Origin: Lagenorhynchus albirostris
Lineage: Eukaryota > Chordata > Mammalia > Artiodactyla > Delphinidae
Assembly (NCBI RefSeq): GCF_949774975.1
Contig: NC_083113.1
Span: 18,791,690-18,855,689, forward strand
DNA length: 64,000 bases
Direction of reading: 5' to 3'
In this document: one piece after another, positions 11,898 through 21,999 of the stretch
Layout of the letters: every line of letters begins with the position of its first letter
Numbering within the stretch: the stretch's first letter is position 1
Position numbers and translations under genes: made by a program
Notes under the pieces: generated by a model
The model's database searches: none
Seen by the model: only the letters and a program-made list of their open reading frames with translations
Told to the model about the DNA's origin: nothing

Positions 11898-12284
11898 CTT
11901 CCCTGGTGGCGCAGTGGTTAAGAATCCTCCTGCCAATGCAGGGGACATGGGTTCATTCCCTGGTCCGGGAGGATCCCACACGCTGCAGAACAAGTAAGCC
12001 CGTGCACCACAACTACTGAGCCCGCGCTCTAGAGTCCATGCGCCACAACTACTGAGCCTGCGCTCTGGAGCCCGCAAGCCACAACTACTGAGTGCGCGTG
12101 CCACAACTACTGAAGCCCGTGTGCCTAGAGCCCGTGCTCCGCAACAAGAGAAGCCACCAAAATGAGAAGCCGGCGCACCACAACGAAGAGTAGCGCCCAC
12201 TTGCCGCAACTAGAGAAAGCCTGCACGCAGCAACGAAGACCCAGTGCAACCAAAACTAAATAAACACATTTCTTAAAGGTTTAA
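11898..12284 (+). mobile_element. CHR-type SINE, long form with internal CCACAACTACTGA repeats
   Basis: The tRNA-like head (CTTCCCTGGTGGCGCAGTGG) is followed by four spaced copies of CCACAACTACTGA and then the GAAGCCACC...AACGAAGACCCAGTGC tail. The target duplication AAGATAAGTCTCTCC is perfect at 11883-11897 and 12285-12299. Confidence 0.9.
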
Positions 12285-12609
12285 AAGATAAGTCTCTCCT
12301 TGGGCAGAAACCATCCTCGGACACTTTATAAGATCCCTCTGGGACCCCGCAGAGGAGCCTCACAGGACAGGGGCTATTTTGCTCTATGGCTATTTTGCTC
12401 TCATATACATTAAAATCTGTGTTTCTCAAATGATGTTTTAAAATGTGAGCCATTTAAGTAGAAACTAACATGAAAGCCTGCAACTGGGATTTCTGAACGG
12501 CAGTTAATGTTGTACAACTTTGAAATAAGATGATGGAAGGACAGGAGAGGAAGCAAGAAAAGAATAGCTTTAGAGAAAGGGAGTTAAGGTTTATTTGCAT
12601 TAAAAATAC

Positions 12610-13395
12610 TAGAAATATCAAAATCACAATGAGATACCACTTTACATCTATTAAGAGAGCTATTACAAAAAGAAAGAAAGAAAATAACAAGTGTTGGCGA
12701 GAATGTGGAGAAGTTAGAACCCTAGTGCGTTGCTGATGGGAATGTAAAATGGTGCAGCTGCTGTGGGAAACAGCTTGGCAGTTCCTCAAAAGGTTAAATA
12801 TAGAGCTACCATATGATCTAGCTAGTCCACTTCTGGGTATATACCCAAAAGAATTGAAAGCAGGAACTCCAGGAGGTGTTTGTACACTCGTGTTCATGGC
12901 AGCATTATTCACAGTAACCAATAGGTAGAAACAACATAAGTGCCCATTAATAAATGAATGGATAAACAAAATGTGATAGAGATAGATAGATACAGATATA
13001 GATATAATGGAATATTATTCAGCCTTAAACAGGAAGGATGTTCTGATACAGGCTTCAACATGGATGAACCTTGAGAACATTATGCTAAGTGAAACAAGCC
13101 AGTCACAAAAGGACAAATACTGTGTGATTCCCTTGTATAAGGGACCTAGAGTCGTGAAATTTATAGAGACAGAAAGTAGGAAGGTGGTTGCTGGGGGCTG
13201 GAGGGGGGAATGAATGGGGAGTCATTGATTAACAGGTACGGAGTTTCAGTTGGGAAAATGAAAGAGCTCTGGAGAAGGATGGTGGTGACGGTTACACACA
13301 ATGTGAATGTACTTAATGTCACTGAACTACACACTTAAAAATGGTTAAAATGGTAAATTGTGTGTAATGTGTATTTTACCACAATTAAAAAATAC
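12610..13395 (+). mobile_element. L1 (mammalian-wide L1M type), 3' end
   Basis: End of ORF2 (AATGAGATACCACTTTACAT), then the known L1M 3' UTR order: TATTCACAGTAACC, ATTCAGCCTTAAACAGGAAGG, CATTATGCTAAGTGAAAC and GACAGAAAGTAGG, ending in an A-rich tail. It is diverged and 5'-truncated, with no intact protein. Confidence 0.85.
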
Positions 13396-14915
13396 TAAAA
13401 ATAAACTGGCAAAGTTCGGGGTTGTGACACCATTTCCACTGGGCTCTGTGGGGTGAGTGGGCCAGCCTGAGTTGCTGTTTTGGATTTAGTGTGGCTCAAT
13501 ACTGGAACCTCCCAGAACCTTGGTCTGCCAGGGGTGATGGGGGAAGAGCAGGCCTCAGAGCTGAGCACCTCCTCCACCCTGTGCAATGCCCAGGCATCCC
13601 AGCCACAGCCCAGTGATGGGCCACATCTGCAGGCACTTCTGGTGATGGGCTCAGCACGGCGAAGTGCATCTAGCCATAGACACTCTCCAAGCCATTGCTG
13701 GTTCTTCCAACTTTAAGAGAATAATAGAATAATAGCAGTAAAATCATTTCACCTTCAGTACTGAGCAGTAATTTTCAAATTATAGGCCTGGAACAGTGAT
13801 AGTAAGTATGAAGTATGTCATAAAAGCACCATTCCAAAAAGAAAAAAAAGATTCTACTGCAATAAAAAGGTTAGTGCCAGGTCACCCCCTTACTTTACAT
13901 AACCCTCTCCACTGTAATTTTGAACAAGGAGTGTGGTTCCAATTTTCAATCAGAAAGCTCCCCTCAGCCTTGCTGAACCACTCAGAAGTGCCCTGAAACA
14001 ATAATCATCTGTATATTGATTTGGGGGAGAATCAATCCAATTCAGTCCACCTCACTAAATTGTTAATGGAGCAAAGTACATCAGAACCCCGAGGTGGGTT
14101 AACAGATACTGTTTGTTCTTTAACTGTGCTGCTGCCAGAGAAATAAAGGTGACAGGTTGAGAGCCTGAGTCCAGAGGCACGTGTGCAGATCTCGGAAACC
14201 CAAGGCAGGAAGGGTAGACTAGAAAAGCCATGGAGACAAGCCCTCACATCCCGAAGTGTCTCCTTCGTGGTCAAGGTCAAGAGAGTGGAGGCCAAGCTCA
14301 CTTCCAGCACACGGGGGAGATGAAATCAGCCCACTGAGGGACTCCGGGTGGCTCCTAGGGAAGCCACACGTCCCTGTTAGAGCTCCTAGGACTCCTGGGG
14401 GACACATGGGGAGCCTAGTGCAGTCCTGCTCACTCGCCAGGGCTCAGAGGACCCCTCCTCTACCATGCTGGACAGTGAGCCTTTATTATGGACTTAATGG
14501 TTGTATTTAAGTCAACTCATTTTACTTAAGTATTACTGCTTCATTTTCCTTAAGTATTTACTTGAGCTATCTCTATATAACTACAAGCATGACCCAAACA
14601 AAACATTGCACATTTTGTTGCCTGCACCCCTGTCTTCTCTGTCTCTGTCTCTCTGTCTCTGTCTTTCTGTCTATTAATCTCCACCAAGGAGAGTGAGGAA
14701 GAAGGCTAGCACATTCATGACACACTAGCTTCAAAGCAAAGATTTTCTCCCCAATCAGATGAGAAACACTGGAGAAGAACTGAAGGGAGGGCAGCATCCT
14801 GGCTTTGTGGTTCAATAGTATTTATGGCAGGATGTGACAGTCGTGATCCAGATCATCCCAGTCCCCTAGAAGTCATCCCCCACGTCCCGTACCCCACGTC
14901 ACGCAAGCAGGAAGA
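13396..14915. other. Intergenic stretch without recognised genes
   Basis: Mixed unique-looking sequence. The only local feature is a TCTG/TCTC simple-repeat run at about 14636-14675. Confidence 0.5.
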
Positions 14916-14919
14916 TGGG

Positions 14920-15155
14920 CACGATTAAGCACAGAGGCTTTGGAGTCAACCTGCGGAGGATTCAACCTGCATCCCCACGCGCTCCCCACGGGAGCAGGTT
15001 TAACTTCTATGAACCTTGGTTTCCTTGTCTATAAATAGGACCACAACAGTACCTACTTCACTAGATCACGGTAATAACTCAAAGCACTAATACCCGCAAG
15101 GCACTTATAACAGTGCCTGGCACAGAGTAAGCGTTCAGTAAATATTAGCCATTAT
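14920..15155 (+). repeat. MIR SINE, nearly full length
   Basis: Plus-strand MIR order: AAGCACAGAGGCTTTGGAGTC, TTCTATGAACCTTGGTTTCC, AACAGTACCTACTTCACTAG and ACAGTGCCTGGCACAGAGTA. Confidence 0.85.
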
Positions 15156-15179
15156 CCAACTGCACCCCCTTCAGAAAAA

Positions 15180-15465
15180 CTCCTATTCAGTCTTCAGAAC
15201 CCAGGCCAGCTATACTCTGTCTGCCCTCCCAGAGGAAGATAAAACTCCCTCCCACCTCACTGCTTCTTCTGTACTTCAAACAGCGTTCTGGGGCTGAACA
15301 CATCATCCTCTTGTCTTATTTACAGTCTTATTTCCATGGCTGTCTGTGTCTTTAAGCTGTCAGCTCCTCCCTAGAGATGTTAAGCTACCTTTTACATCCT
15401 CATCATCCAGGGCGGCTCTGCTCACACCTACCTAGTAGGTAATTAGCGGGTGTTTACTGACTTGA
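15180..15465 (+). repeat. L2 3' end remnant
   Basis: L2-like sequence after the MIR: a cleavage-like run CCTCCCAGAGGAAGATAAAA, then TCAGCTCCTCCCTAGAGATG and CATCCTCATCATCCAGGGC. Ancient and diverged. Confidence 0.6.
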
Positions 15466-16035
15466 GTTGAAGCAGGTGGTATCATGGCTCAGGCTGCCTA
15501 CAGAAATACTGTTCTTTTATCGTGTCTCCAATCTCTCATTCCATAAGTCCCAACCTGTAGGAAAGGAGTCTATCCAGCATCCCTTGGAATCAGTCATCAC
15601 CTCCAGAGAATCTTGCCCCAACCCATTATCCATCCCTAACCCAGCCTGAGTTTGGTACACATACCTTCTCTTCAATTTTATACTTTTACTACATAGTATA
15701 TACCCAGGACCAATGTATCACATTGTTTTACTTAAGTGGTTACATATTGCTGTATCCTCTGACAACTTGCTTTTCATCCAGTGTTATGTTTACAAGCTTT
15801 ATCCACATTGATATGCTTAGACCTAGTTTATTCAACTGGGAGCCAAGGGCTGTCTGATCTTGAAGCCCTAGGAATTGGCGTCAAGCAGGAGCCATTCCTA
15901 GATATTCCTATAGTGTGTGCTACAACTTGCCATGGGCTTCTGAATTGCAAGGTTTTGGTGTGAACAGAAATTTTCAATTCACTTGGGCAAATACCTAGGA
16001 GTGGGATTGCTGATTGTATTGTAAATATATTTAAC

Positions 16036-16080
16036 GTATGATTAATGTATGGTTAATGTATGATTAATGTATGGTTAATG
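16036..16080. repeat. 11-bp tandem repeat, four copies
   Basis: GTATGATTAAT and GTATGGTTAAT alternate twice each at 16036-16079, so the array has a 22-bp higher-order period. It sits just upstream of an L1 fragment. Confidence 0.9.
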
Positions 16081-16084
16081 TATG

Positions 16085-16572
16085 CATAAGAAACCACCAA
16101 AGCTCACTCAAGAAGAAATAAATAGTACTATATCTATTTTTTAAATTGAATTTGTAATGGAGACCTTCCAACAAAGAAAGCTTCATGCCCACATGGTTTC
16201 ATTGGTGAATTCTATCAGACAATTAAGAAAAAAATCATATCAATTCTACACAACCTTTTCAAGAAAATAAAACAGGAGGGAAACTTCCCAAGTCACTGTA
16301 TGAGGTCAGATTTATGCTGATACCAAAAACAGAAAAAGAATTTACAAGAAAAGAAAACCATGGACCGATATGCAACACGAACATAGATGCAAAATTCCTC
16401 AACAAAATATTAGCAAATTTAATCCAGCAATATATTAAAAGGATACTAAATGGAGTTTATCCCAGGAATACAAGGCTGGTTCAACACTGGAAAATCAGCG
16501 TGTGTAATTTGTCAACAATCCATAGATCTGTACACCACAAAGAGTAAATTTTACTGTATAAAATTATTTAGA
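16085..16572 (+). mobile_element. L1 ORF2 fragment, broken
   Basis: The frame shows typical L1 ORF2 reverse-transcriptase coding sequence (for example the nucleotide motifs CATGGTTTCATTGGTGAATT and CTCAACAAAATATTAGCAAA), with stops. A CHR-2-like SINE interrupts it at 16573. Confidence 0.8.
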
Positions 16573-16781
16573 GGGCTTCCCTGGTGGCGCAGTGGTTGGG
16601 AGTCCGCCTGCCGATACAGGGGACGCGGGTTCGTGCCCCAGTCCGGGAAGATCCCACATGCCGCGGAGTGGCTGGGCCCGTGAGCCATGGCTGCTGAGCC
16701 TGCGCGTCCGGAGCCTGTGCTCCACAACGGGAGAGGCCACAGCGGTGAGAGGCCTGCGTACCGCCAAAAAAAAAAAAAAAA
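16573..16781 (+). mobile_element. CHR-2-like SINE, short form
   Basis: GGGCTTCCCTGGTGGCGCAG through GTGAGAGGCCTGCGTACCGC plus an A-tail. AAATTATTTAGA at 16561-16572 and AAATTATGTAGA at 16782-16793 are the target duplication, with one change. Confidence 0.9.
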
Positions 16782-17099
16782 AAATTATGTAGAAATCACC
16801 CAGAAAGTCAGGGGAATCCAAGATGAAATGCACACTGTGACAAATAAATTTGTTTACAAATGGATGGTTTAACCACACTGAAACTGGTGAAGAAAAAAGG
16901 AGCTAAGACAGTGTATATTGACTAGATACTGTAAGACTAAAGAAAAAAAGAACTGTACATAAACTGTGCTCTGGTTGGCAGATTTGTTTCTCAAACAGAT
17001 ACAAGCTCTGAATTCTGAAACCATTTTACATGTCTGGTAGAGTTGAACAAATAAGTAAATGTATTGGAGATAATGACAGAGACAGGTTTTTCACTGACT

Positions 17100-17845
17100 G
17101 AGAATGAAGTTACCGAAAAAGCAAGGGGGGGATGCAAGAAAGAACACTGTGGTGCTGGACTGCAGTTAGAAATATCAGTATGAACTCATGTGTTAAAGTA
17201 TCAATATGTACCCAGACAGACAGAAAATAGATATGTATATATGCATGTTTAGAATTCCCTAGTTCTGTCTGCTGAGAGGGCCTAGAAGCAGTGACACCTC
17301 AGTAGCAATGAGCTCACCCAGCACCCAGAACTTGGTTTCTAAATACTCTTCTCTAATACAAGGAACCAGGGGTCCCTGGGGAAGACTGTCCAGGGCTGGG
17401 ACTGAGAATACACAGATGAGCTGGCAGAGCCAGAAAATAACAAAGACAAAAAAAAAGAAAAGTACTGCATGGTGTCCTCCCCAAAACCCATAATCTCAGT
17501 CCATTTATGAAAAAAATTTAGACAAATCTAAATTGAGGGACATTCCACAAAATACCTGGCCAGTACCTACTGGAAGAAACTAATGAGACAGGAAGACTAC
17601 ATGCCATGTGAGATCCAGGTTGGATCCTGGAACCAAAAATGGACCTTAGTGCAAAACTAGGGAAATCTGAATATAGTCTGCAGTTTAGTTAACAGTGTTG
17701 CACCTATATTAATTTCTTTGTTTTGATAAACACACCAAATTATGTAATATGTTAATATTGGGGATCTGACGAAGGACTCTCTGTACTATTTTTGCAACTC
17801 TTCTGTAAGTCTAAAATTATTTCAAAATAAAATGTCTTTTTTAAA
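17100..17845 (+). mobile_element. L1M-type 3' UTR and tail
   Basis: The end is diagnostic: ACTCTCTGTACTATTTTTGC, then a TCTAAAATTATTTCAAAATA tail with AATAAA. The upstream part to about 17.1 kb is less certain. Confidence 0.6.
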
Positions 17846-17849
17846 CCAC

Positions 17850-18492
17850 AAATGGAAACCACCACACATATTGGAACAGCTAAAATAAGAACATTGGCAC
17901 TACCAAGTGCTGGTAACGTGGTAGAACTTGAACTTGAGTTCTCATCCATTGCTGATGGGTATGCAAAATGGCATAAGCATTATGGGAAAGAGTGCAGTTT
18001 CTGATCTGGTCATAGGTAAGTGAAACATACACTTACCTTTGACCCAGCAATCCCACACATAGGTATTTACCCTAGAAAAGTGAAAACTTATGTTCACACG
18101 AATCTTTATTTGAATATTTATAGCCACTTTATTCATAATGGCCCCAAACTGGAAATAACCCAAATCTCCTTCAACAAGGTAAGCAAACTGGTCCATCCAG
18201 ACAATGGAATATCACTCAGCAGAAAACCAGGAACAAACTACTGTTACATACAGCAACATGGACCAAAGAAACCAGACTCAAAAGGCTACATACAGTATGA
18301 TTCCAGTTATATGACTCTCTAACAGGCAAAATTCTAGGAGTGGACAGTAGATCAGTGGTTTCCAGATGCTGGGATTTGTGGAGGGGTTAACTACAGGGTA
18401 TATTTTTGGGGTGGTGAGACTTCTTCATCATGATTGTGGTGGTAGTTACACGACTTTATGCATTTGTCAAAATTCAACACTATACACCAAAA
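17850..18492 (+). mobile_element. L1M-type 3' end
   Basis: A second, older L1 tail in the same orientation: GAACTTGAGTTCTCATCCATTGCTG, TTTGACCCAGCAATCCCACA, ATGGAATATCACTCAGCAG and a 3' UTR with TTAACTACAGGG. It is broken by stops and deletions. Confidence 0.75.
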
Positions 18493-18504
18493 ATATGTAA
18501 ATTA

Positions 18505-18715
18505 GGGCCTTCCCTGGTGGCGCAGTGGTTGAGAGTCCGCCTGCCGATGCAGGGGACACGGGTTCGTGCCCCAGTTCGGGAAGATCCCACATGCCGCGGA
18601 GCGGCTGGGCCCTTGAGCCACGGCCGCTGAGCCTGCGCATCCAGAGCCTGTGCTCCGCAACGGGAGAGGCCACAGCAGTGAGAGGCCCGCGTAACGCAAA
18701 AAAATATATATATAT
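18505..18715 (+). mobile_element. CHR-2-like SINE, short form
   Basis: GGGCCTTCCCTGGTGGCGCA through GAGAGGCCCGCGTAACGC, then A-rich/TA-rich tail. The target duplication ATATGTAAATTA is at 18493-18504 and 18716-18727. Confidence 0.9.
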
Positions 18716-18727
18716 ATATGTAAATTA

Positions 18728-20584
18728 TTGTTTAGTTATATGCAAATTATTATTTAATTAAACATTAAAGTTTAGTTTAGGCTAGTATATACAAAGTCAG
18801 AGCCCTCTTGATGTCTCATTCCAGTCTCCTCCCCAACTTTTCAGAGGTAAACACTGAAATGAATTTCCTATCTACCCTTCTGACCCCTAAAAAAAAGGTT
18901 TTTTACATACCTATATGTGTGTGTACCATGGAAAATATACCACGTGAGTCTGGGTTTGTTTTTTAAGCATCATAAACACTATCACATCGCATGCATCTTC
19001 TTTCCTCTGGTTTGGTTTGGTTTGATTTGGTTTTTGTCCCTTCAGAAGGTCTCTCGAGTCATTCAGGAGATGATGCTGATGTGTCACCAGGGTCACAAGG
19101 GGACACTGTGGGATTCGCCCACCCAGCCCTCCCTCTTTTCCTCCGGGTGACAGCATCTCACCCAGGAAAGCCCTGAGGCCCAACTCTGGCTCACAAAGCT
19201 CGGCCCAAGATTTCGAAACTGGGGAAACTCTACCCTTGAGCTGGTGGGGCGGCGGAATGTCCGTCTAGAGCTGCTAGCAACCAACTCCCCTCCCATCTGG
19301 AATGGAGGCAACCCCAAGGGAAGCAGAACCAAGGGATGGAGAATGAGCAGGTCCTGAAGCATTTTGGAGAGCCTAGGCCACCCAACCAGAAGCCAGCGCC
19401 ACCCAGGGACTTCCCTGGGTCAGGACCCAACCAACTTCTCTTTTTCTTCAGTGGAAGGAGTCCTAAGGAGCACGCAGGGACCAGGTGCTGGGCTCCCACC
19501 CGACAGGTCGCCTCCCTTCCCGCCAGGGCTTCGGTCCTCTGAGCTGCCACACAGGATGCCCTTATGCCCTCCGTCCCATGTGCCTTGACACTGTCTCCTT
19601 CGACTGGACCCGCCTCCAAAAGACACTGATGAAAATACCAGGAAACAACACCCAGCCAGCAGCACATGCTTGGTTTATACCCACTTTATCTGTCAGAATC
19701 CATTGGCCCCTTTGCTACCTACATTTGCATGTTCTGTTCCATCATGTTGCTTGTTTAGCATTTGGGTGGTGGATGTAGTTTGAAAGAATTATACTATTAT
19801 TTCTAAATTGTTAGCAAAATTATAGACTATAAGATGCAACAATAAACGTGGTGGGTTGTGAATATAAAATCCAGCATTCTCTCAAAATTACTGGGAGAAG
19901 TTGTACGTGTTTATGTAGATAATAAATTGTTACACACTAATTACAAATTTGTTCATTTTAGAACGTAAAGAAATGATACAGGTCTCATAATTACAGATCT
20001 CTTCCCTTGTTTACCTCCAATCTCATTTTGAAGTGCTGTGATCTAGAATAAACTCTTAGCTCTATAATGATATTTTACAAACTTAGAAAACGTGGTCTAG
20101 AAATCCTTGCTTGATGAATACGTTTATATAATTATATTCTGTTCTATAAGTCTTGGTGATTCAAAGAAAATTCTTTACTGTCATGCATTAAAAAGAGCTT
20201 TGGGACTCATTGAAAGAGGGAAATCAGAGGTGCACCTCCACCATGAAACTGCTCAGCCTGGCCTTCTCCAGGGCTTGATTCTCATAGGTATGCATTTACT
20301 GAGTCACTGGCCTGGCAGCCATCCCAGGATGGCCTCCACCTCTGAGGCCACCCTTAGCTATGTGCCCTTGGGGCTGACCCGAGGAAGCTCTGCTGAGGAA
20401 TTCATCAGCAGAGTCGCTCCCTGGAGCATCAACTGGCCTCCAGAACCCTCCTTAAAGCAAGGTTCCCACGCTCCTGGATGCAACTCAGTCCCAGGTACAC
20501 ACAGGTATGCCAGGTAATCTGATGCACATAGCAGAGGAAGCACAGCTAGTGGCTGACTTGGTACCGTTTTACTGTTTAAAGTAC
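18728..20584. other. Intergenic DNA, mostly unrecognised
   Basis: Contains a GGTTT-type pentamer run near 19010-19035. 19.1-19.7 kb is GC-rich with overlapping open frames on both strands but no splice, domain or codon pattern that supports a gene. Confidence 0.5.
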
Positions 20585-20785
20585 AAGCAACAAGGTCCTA
20601 CTGTATAGCACAGGAACTATATTCAATGTCCTGTAATAAACCATAATGGAAAAGCATACAAAAACAAGAATGCATATACATGTATAATGGAATCGCTTTG
20701 CTATACAGCAGAAATTAACACAACATTGTAAATCAACTATACTTCAATTAAAAATAAAATAAGATAAATAAAACAAAATAAATAA
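20585..20785 (+). mobile_element. Short L1 3' tail (cetartiodactyl type)
   Basis: CAACAAGGTCCTACTGTATA, ATTCAATGTCCTGTAATAAA and AACTATACTTCAATTAAAAA are the hallmark end of this L1 lineage. It is 5'-truncated to about 200 bp. Confidence 0.85.
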
Positions 20786-21999
20786 CTGATTGCAACAGCC
20801 TTCTAAGAAGCCACTCTCTGTTCAGAGGGAAGCGATGGAGGATCTCAGGGGCACAGACCGGTGAGGAACAAAAACATCAAGGCTGGAAACCAGTCCACAC
20901 TAATTCTTACACCTGCCCTTTCCTCCCCAGCTTAATGCCCCTCCAGCCTGAATTAGCCCCCCACCCAGACCTTCCAACCTCATGTTACAGCTCCCAGAGC
21001 ACAGAGTAAATAAATAATTCTACGCCTAGTAGATACTTCATGTTTGCTGAGTTTAAGTGAAATTTTGATGAGTTTTTGTATTAAAATATAATCTAATTAA
21101 TTATAAGAAATATAATGTGGTGTGAAATGTTCTTTTCTGTTTCTGTATTAGTTACCTATTAAGTTAAATAATAAAATCTTATAATTTGTACAAATACACT
21201 CGACAGTACAGTTTGATTGATAAAAATAACCACATGAAGAAAAAGAAAAAATAACCACATGATTGAGCAGAGCTGGGGTAAGAGAAATTCATGACTGATT
21301 TTGTCTCCCCCAGCTGAGAACCCAGCACAGTGGAGACCCAGCCCTGGGCCCTTCCCTGACAGTCAGGCTTCTTCCCCAGAGGCTGTCAGCGGGTTCATCC
21401 CCAAGGCTGAGGCTTCCAGATGATCAATAAATGTGAAACCCTTCCCAGGAAGCAGCTGATGGGGTGTGCACATCTCTGTCCTCCTGGCCCAGATGAACCC
21501 CTATCTGGAGCCCCTTAAGCTGGAATTACACAGGAGGTAGAAATAGGGGGTGATAACACAGCCCCCAGATGGAGGCCTGGCCCGCCATGAGGACACAGGC
21601 AATAGGAAGGAAGAGTGAAATCTGCATGGAGCTGGTGGGGCAGACTGGGGTAAAGATCCAGATGGCTGCTAACACGACTTTGATTATTTTAATATTTTAA
21701 TTGAGATTAACTCTCATGCAGTAAAATACTTACACCTTAAGTGTACAATTAAATGAGTTTTGAGTCTTTCAGGATCAAGTACGAGGTGGGAAAGTTCATT
21801 CTTGGTGGTTCCGTACGCCACAGTCAAAGGAGGAATTGGGCCCACAGGGGGCTGGGGAGGTGGCCCGAACCCACCAGCCGACCTAGCCCCCGGGTCCAGA
21901 CTTAGGGCCCTTGGTGCCCTGACTCGGATCCCTGGTTTCAAGTTTGCTCAACACGGGAGCATCCCCCTCTAAGTCAGAAGAAACACCTCTGGGATTAGA
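20786..21999. other. Intergenic DNA
   Basis: No gene is recognised. 21.67-21.78 kb resembles an old L1M piece; 21.78-22.0 kb could be a very decayed 5' extension of the retroviral gag that follows, but this is not certain. Confidence 0.4.

Noticed and set aside
14636..14675. TCTG/TCTC array as a regulatory element
   Set aside because: A short impure simple repeat with nothing else nearby to support a role.
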